Positions 63,029 through 64,000 of a stretch of DNA of 64,000 nt are shown piece by piece. Every line of letters begins with the position of its first letter. Within the stretch, counting starts at the first letter, position 1. The position numbers and the translations under genes were made by a program. Where the stretch lies: the NCBI GenBank assembly GCA_947631185.1, contig CANRKJ010000002.1, forward strand, positions 42,283 through 106,282, written 5' to 3'. The notes beneath the pieces were generated by a model. The model did not search any database, had not been told where the DNA came from, and saw only the letters and a program-made list of their open reading frames with translations. The stretch is from an uncultured Clostridia bacterium. Its GTDB lineage: Bacteria; Bacillota; Clostridia; TANB77; CAG-508.

Positions 63029-63231
63029 AACTTCTTCGAAGAAACGTACGATTGATAATCGCTCCTAAAAGGCATATTAATTATGAGATTGAATTTATTA
63101 TCAAATTATGGTATAAGTAATAGAAATAAATTATATATGAGAAGATATGTATGGAAAGATTAAATATATTTGGAGCAGGTAATGAATGACATCAGATTGC
63201 TATAATACTTGTTTTGTAGGAGAAATAATAA

Positions 63232-63711
63232 ATGATTGAAATTGTTGAATATAGAGATGAATATGCAAAAGAATTATCAAAAATAATATTAAGTAATATG
63301 TATAAAATAAATATTAAAGAACATGGAAAAGATGTAATAGATAAAATATCAAAACATTTTACAGTAGATGAAATTAAAAAAAACTTTCCTAAAAGATTCA
63401 AGTGTTTAGTTGCATTAAAAGATAATGAAGTAGTTGGTACTGCAAGTATTGATAAATATAAAGGTGATGAAACGGATAAAAAATATATTATATTAACTGT
63501 GTTTGTAAAAATGAAAAACCATCATGAAGGAATAGGGAAAAAATTAATAGAGGAAATTGAACATATTGCGAATAATATTGGATGTAAGGAAATAATGATA
63601 CTGGCTTCTGTTTATGCTTGTGAATTTTATCGTAAATTTGGATTTGATTATTTAGATGGTAAGAAGATACAAAATGAAGATAAAGAATATGTTTTAGTAA
63701 AGAAATATTAA
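63232..63711 (+). CDS. GNAT N-acetyltransferase
   Basis: VKMKNHHEGIGKKLIEEIE, LASVYACEFYRKFGFDYLDGKKI. Confidence 0.9.
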   Translation: MIEIVEYRDEYAKELSKIILSNMYKINIKEHGKDVIDKISKHFTVDEIKKNFPKRFKCLVALKDNEVVGTASIDKYKGDETDKKYIILTVFVKMKNHHEGIGKKLIEEIEHIANNIGCKEIMILASVYACEFYRKFGFDYLDGKKIQNEDKEYVLVKKY

Positions 63712-63740
63712 TTTATAATATAAAAATATATCTGAAAAAA

Positions 63741-63926
63741 TGTAGGGGCGTTCATTGGACGCCAGCAAAAGATACATTCGTATTTATAAGGAATATATGT
63801 AGTGGCGCTCATCGGTGCTTGCAAAGCCACATTCATGTTTATAAGGAATATATGTAGGGGCGTTCATTGGGCGCTCGCAAAGCCACAATCATGTTTATAA
63901 GTAATATGTAGGGGCGTTCATTGGAG
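63741..63926. repeat. four tandem copies of TGTAGGGGCGTTCATTGG-type palindromic repeat
   Basis: Copies start at 63741, 63798, 63853, 63907 (54-57 bp apart) with similar spacers (cacaTTCATGTTTATAAGgAATATA). Confidence 0.85.
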
Positions 63927-64000
63927 AGGCTGTTGAAAAAATAAATTTATGTTAATGATATAAAAAAAACACTCAAAATGCTGGTAAAAAAATAAACAAT

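Noticed and set aside
63741-63926. CRISPR array
   Set aside because: Units are imperfect, the spacers are similar to one another, and the same palindrome is dispersed elsewhere; no cas genes.

Overview
AT-rich (Clostridia-like Firmicute) chromosomal window with ordinary housekeeping genes: tyrS and ileS with T-boxes, sbcDC, tsaE/tsaB/rimI, a Lon-family protease, der, plsY, gpsA, galE, rlmN, prpC-pknB-rpe, glgP, dtd, and 5S rRNA-tRNA-Asn. Accessory content includes an IS110 fragment, a CalY/SipW/DUF5305 operon, a zeta-toxin-like module, a repeat-protein/nucleotidyltransferase pair, tandem tRNA-derived repeats and small palindromic repeat families. The main observation is a recurring +1 frame break. 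Five otherwise conserved genes (sbcD, sbcC twice, pknB, a GH30 glycosidase, and a SpoVM-like small protein) are broken at six places. At every one, the zero-frame codon at the break is CGG, and skipping its C (CGGN read as GGN = Gly) restores the conserved protein, often inside a catalytic motif. In a by-eye scan I found no other in-frame CGG in host-like genes. The only three others are in small, GC-richer, foreign-looking genes. This suggests CGG is not read as an ordinary Arg codon in this organism but triggers or tolerates +1 frameshifting (or quadruplet decoding). Also notable are a phased A_AAA_AAA slippery heptamer joining the repeat-protein and nucleotidyltransferase ORFs, and an exact 214-bp tandem array that begins inside tRNA-Asn. 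All calls are from reading the sequence. No database search was run.
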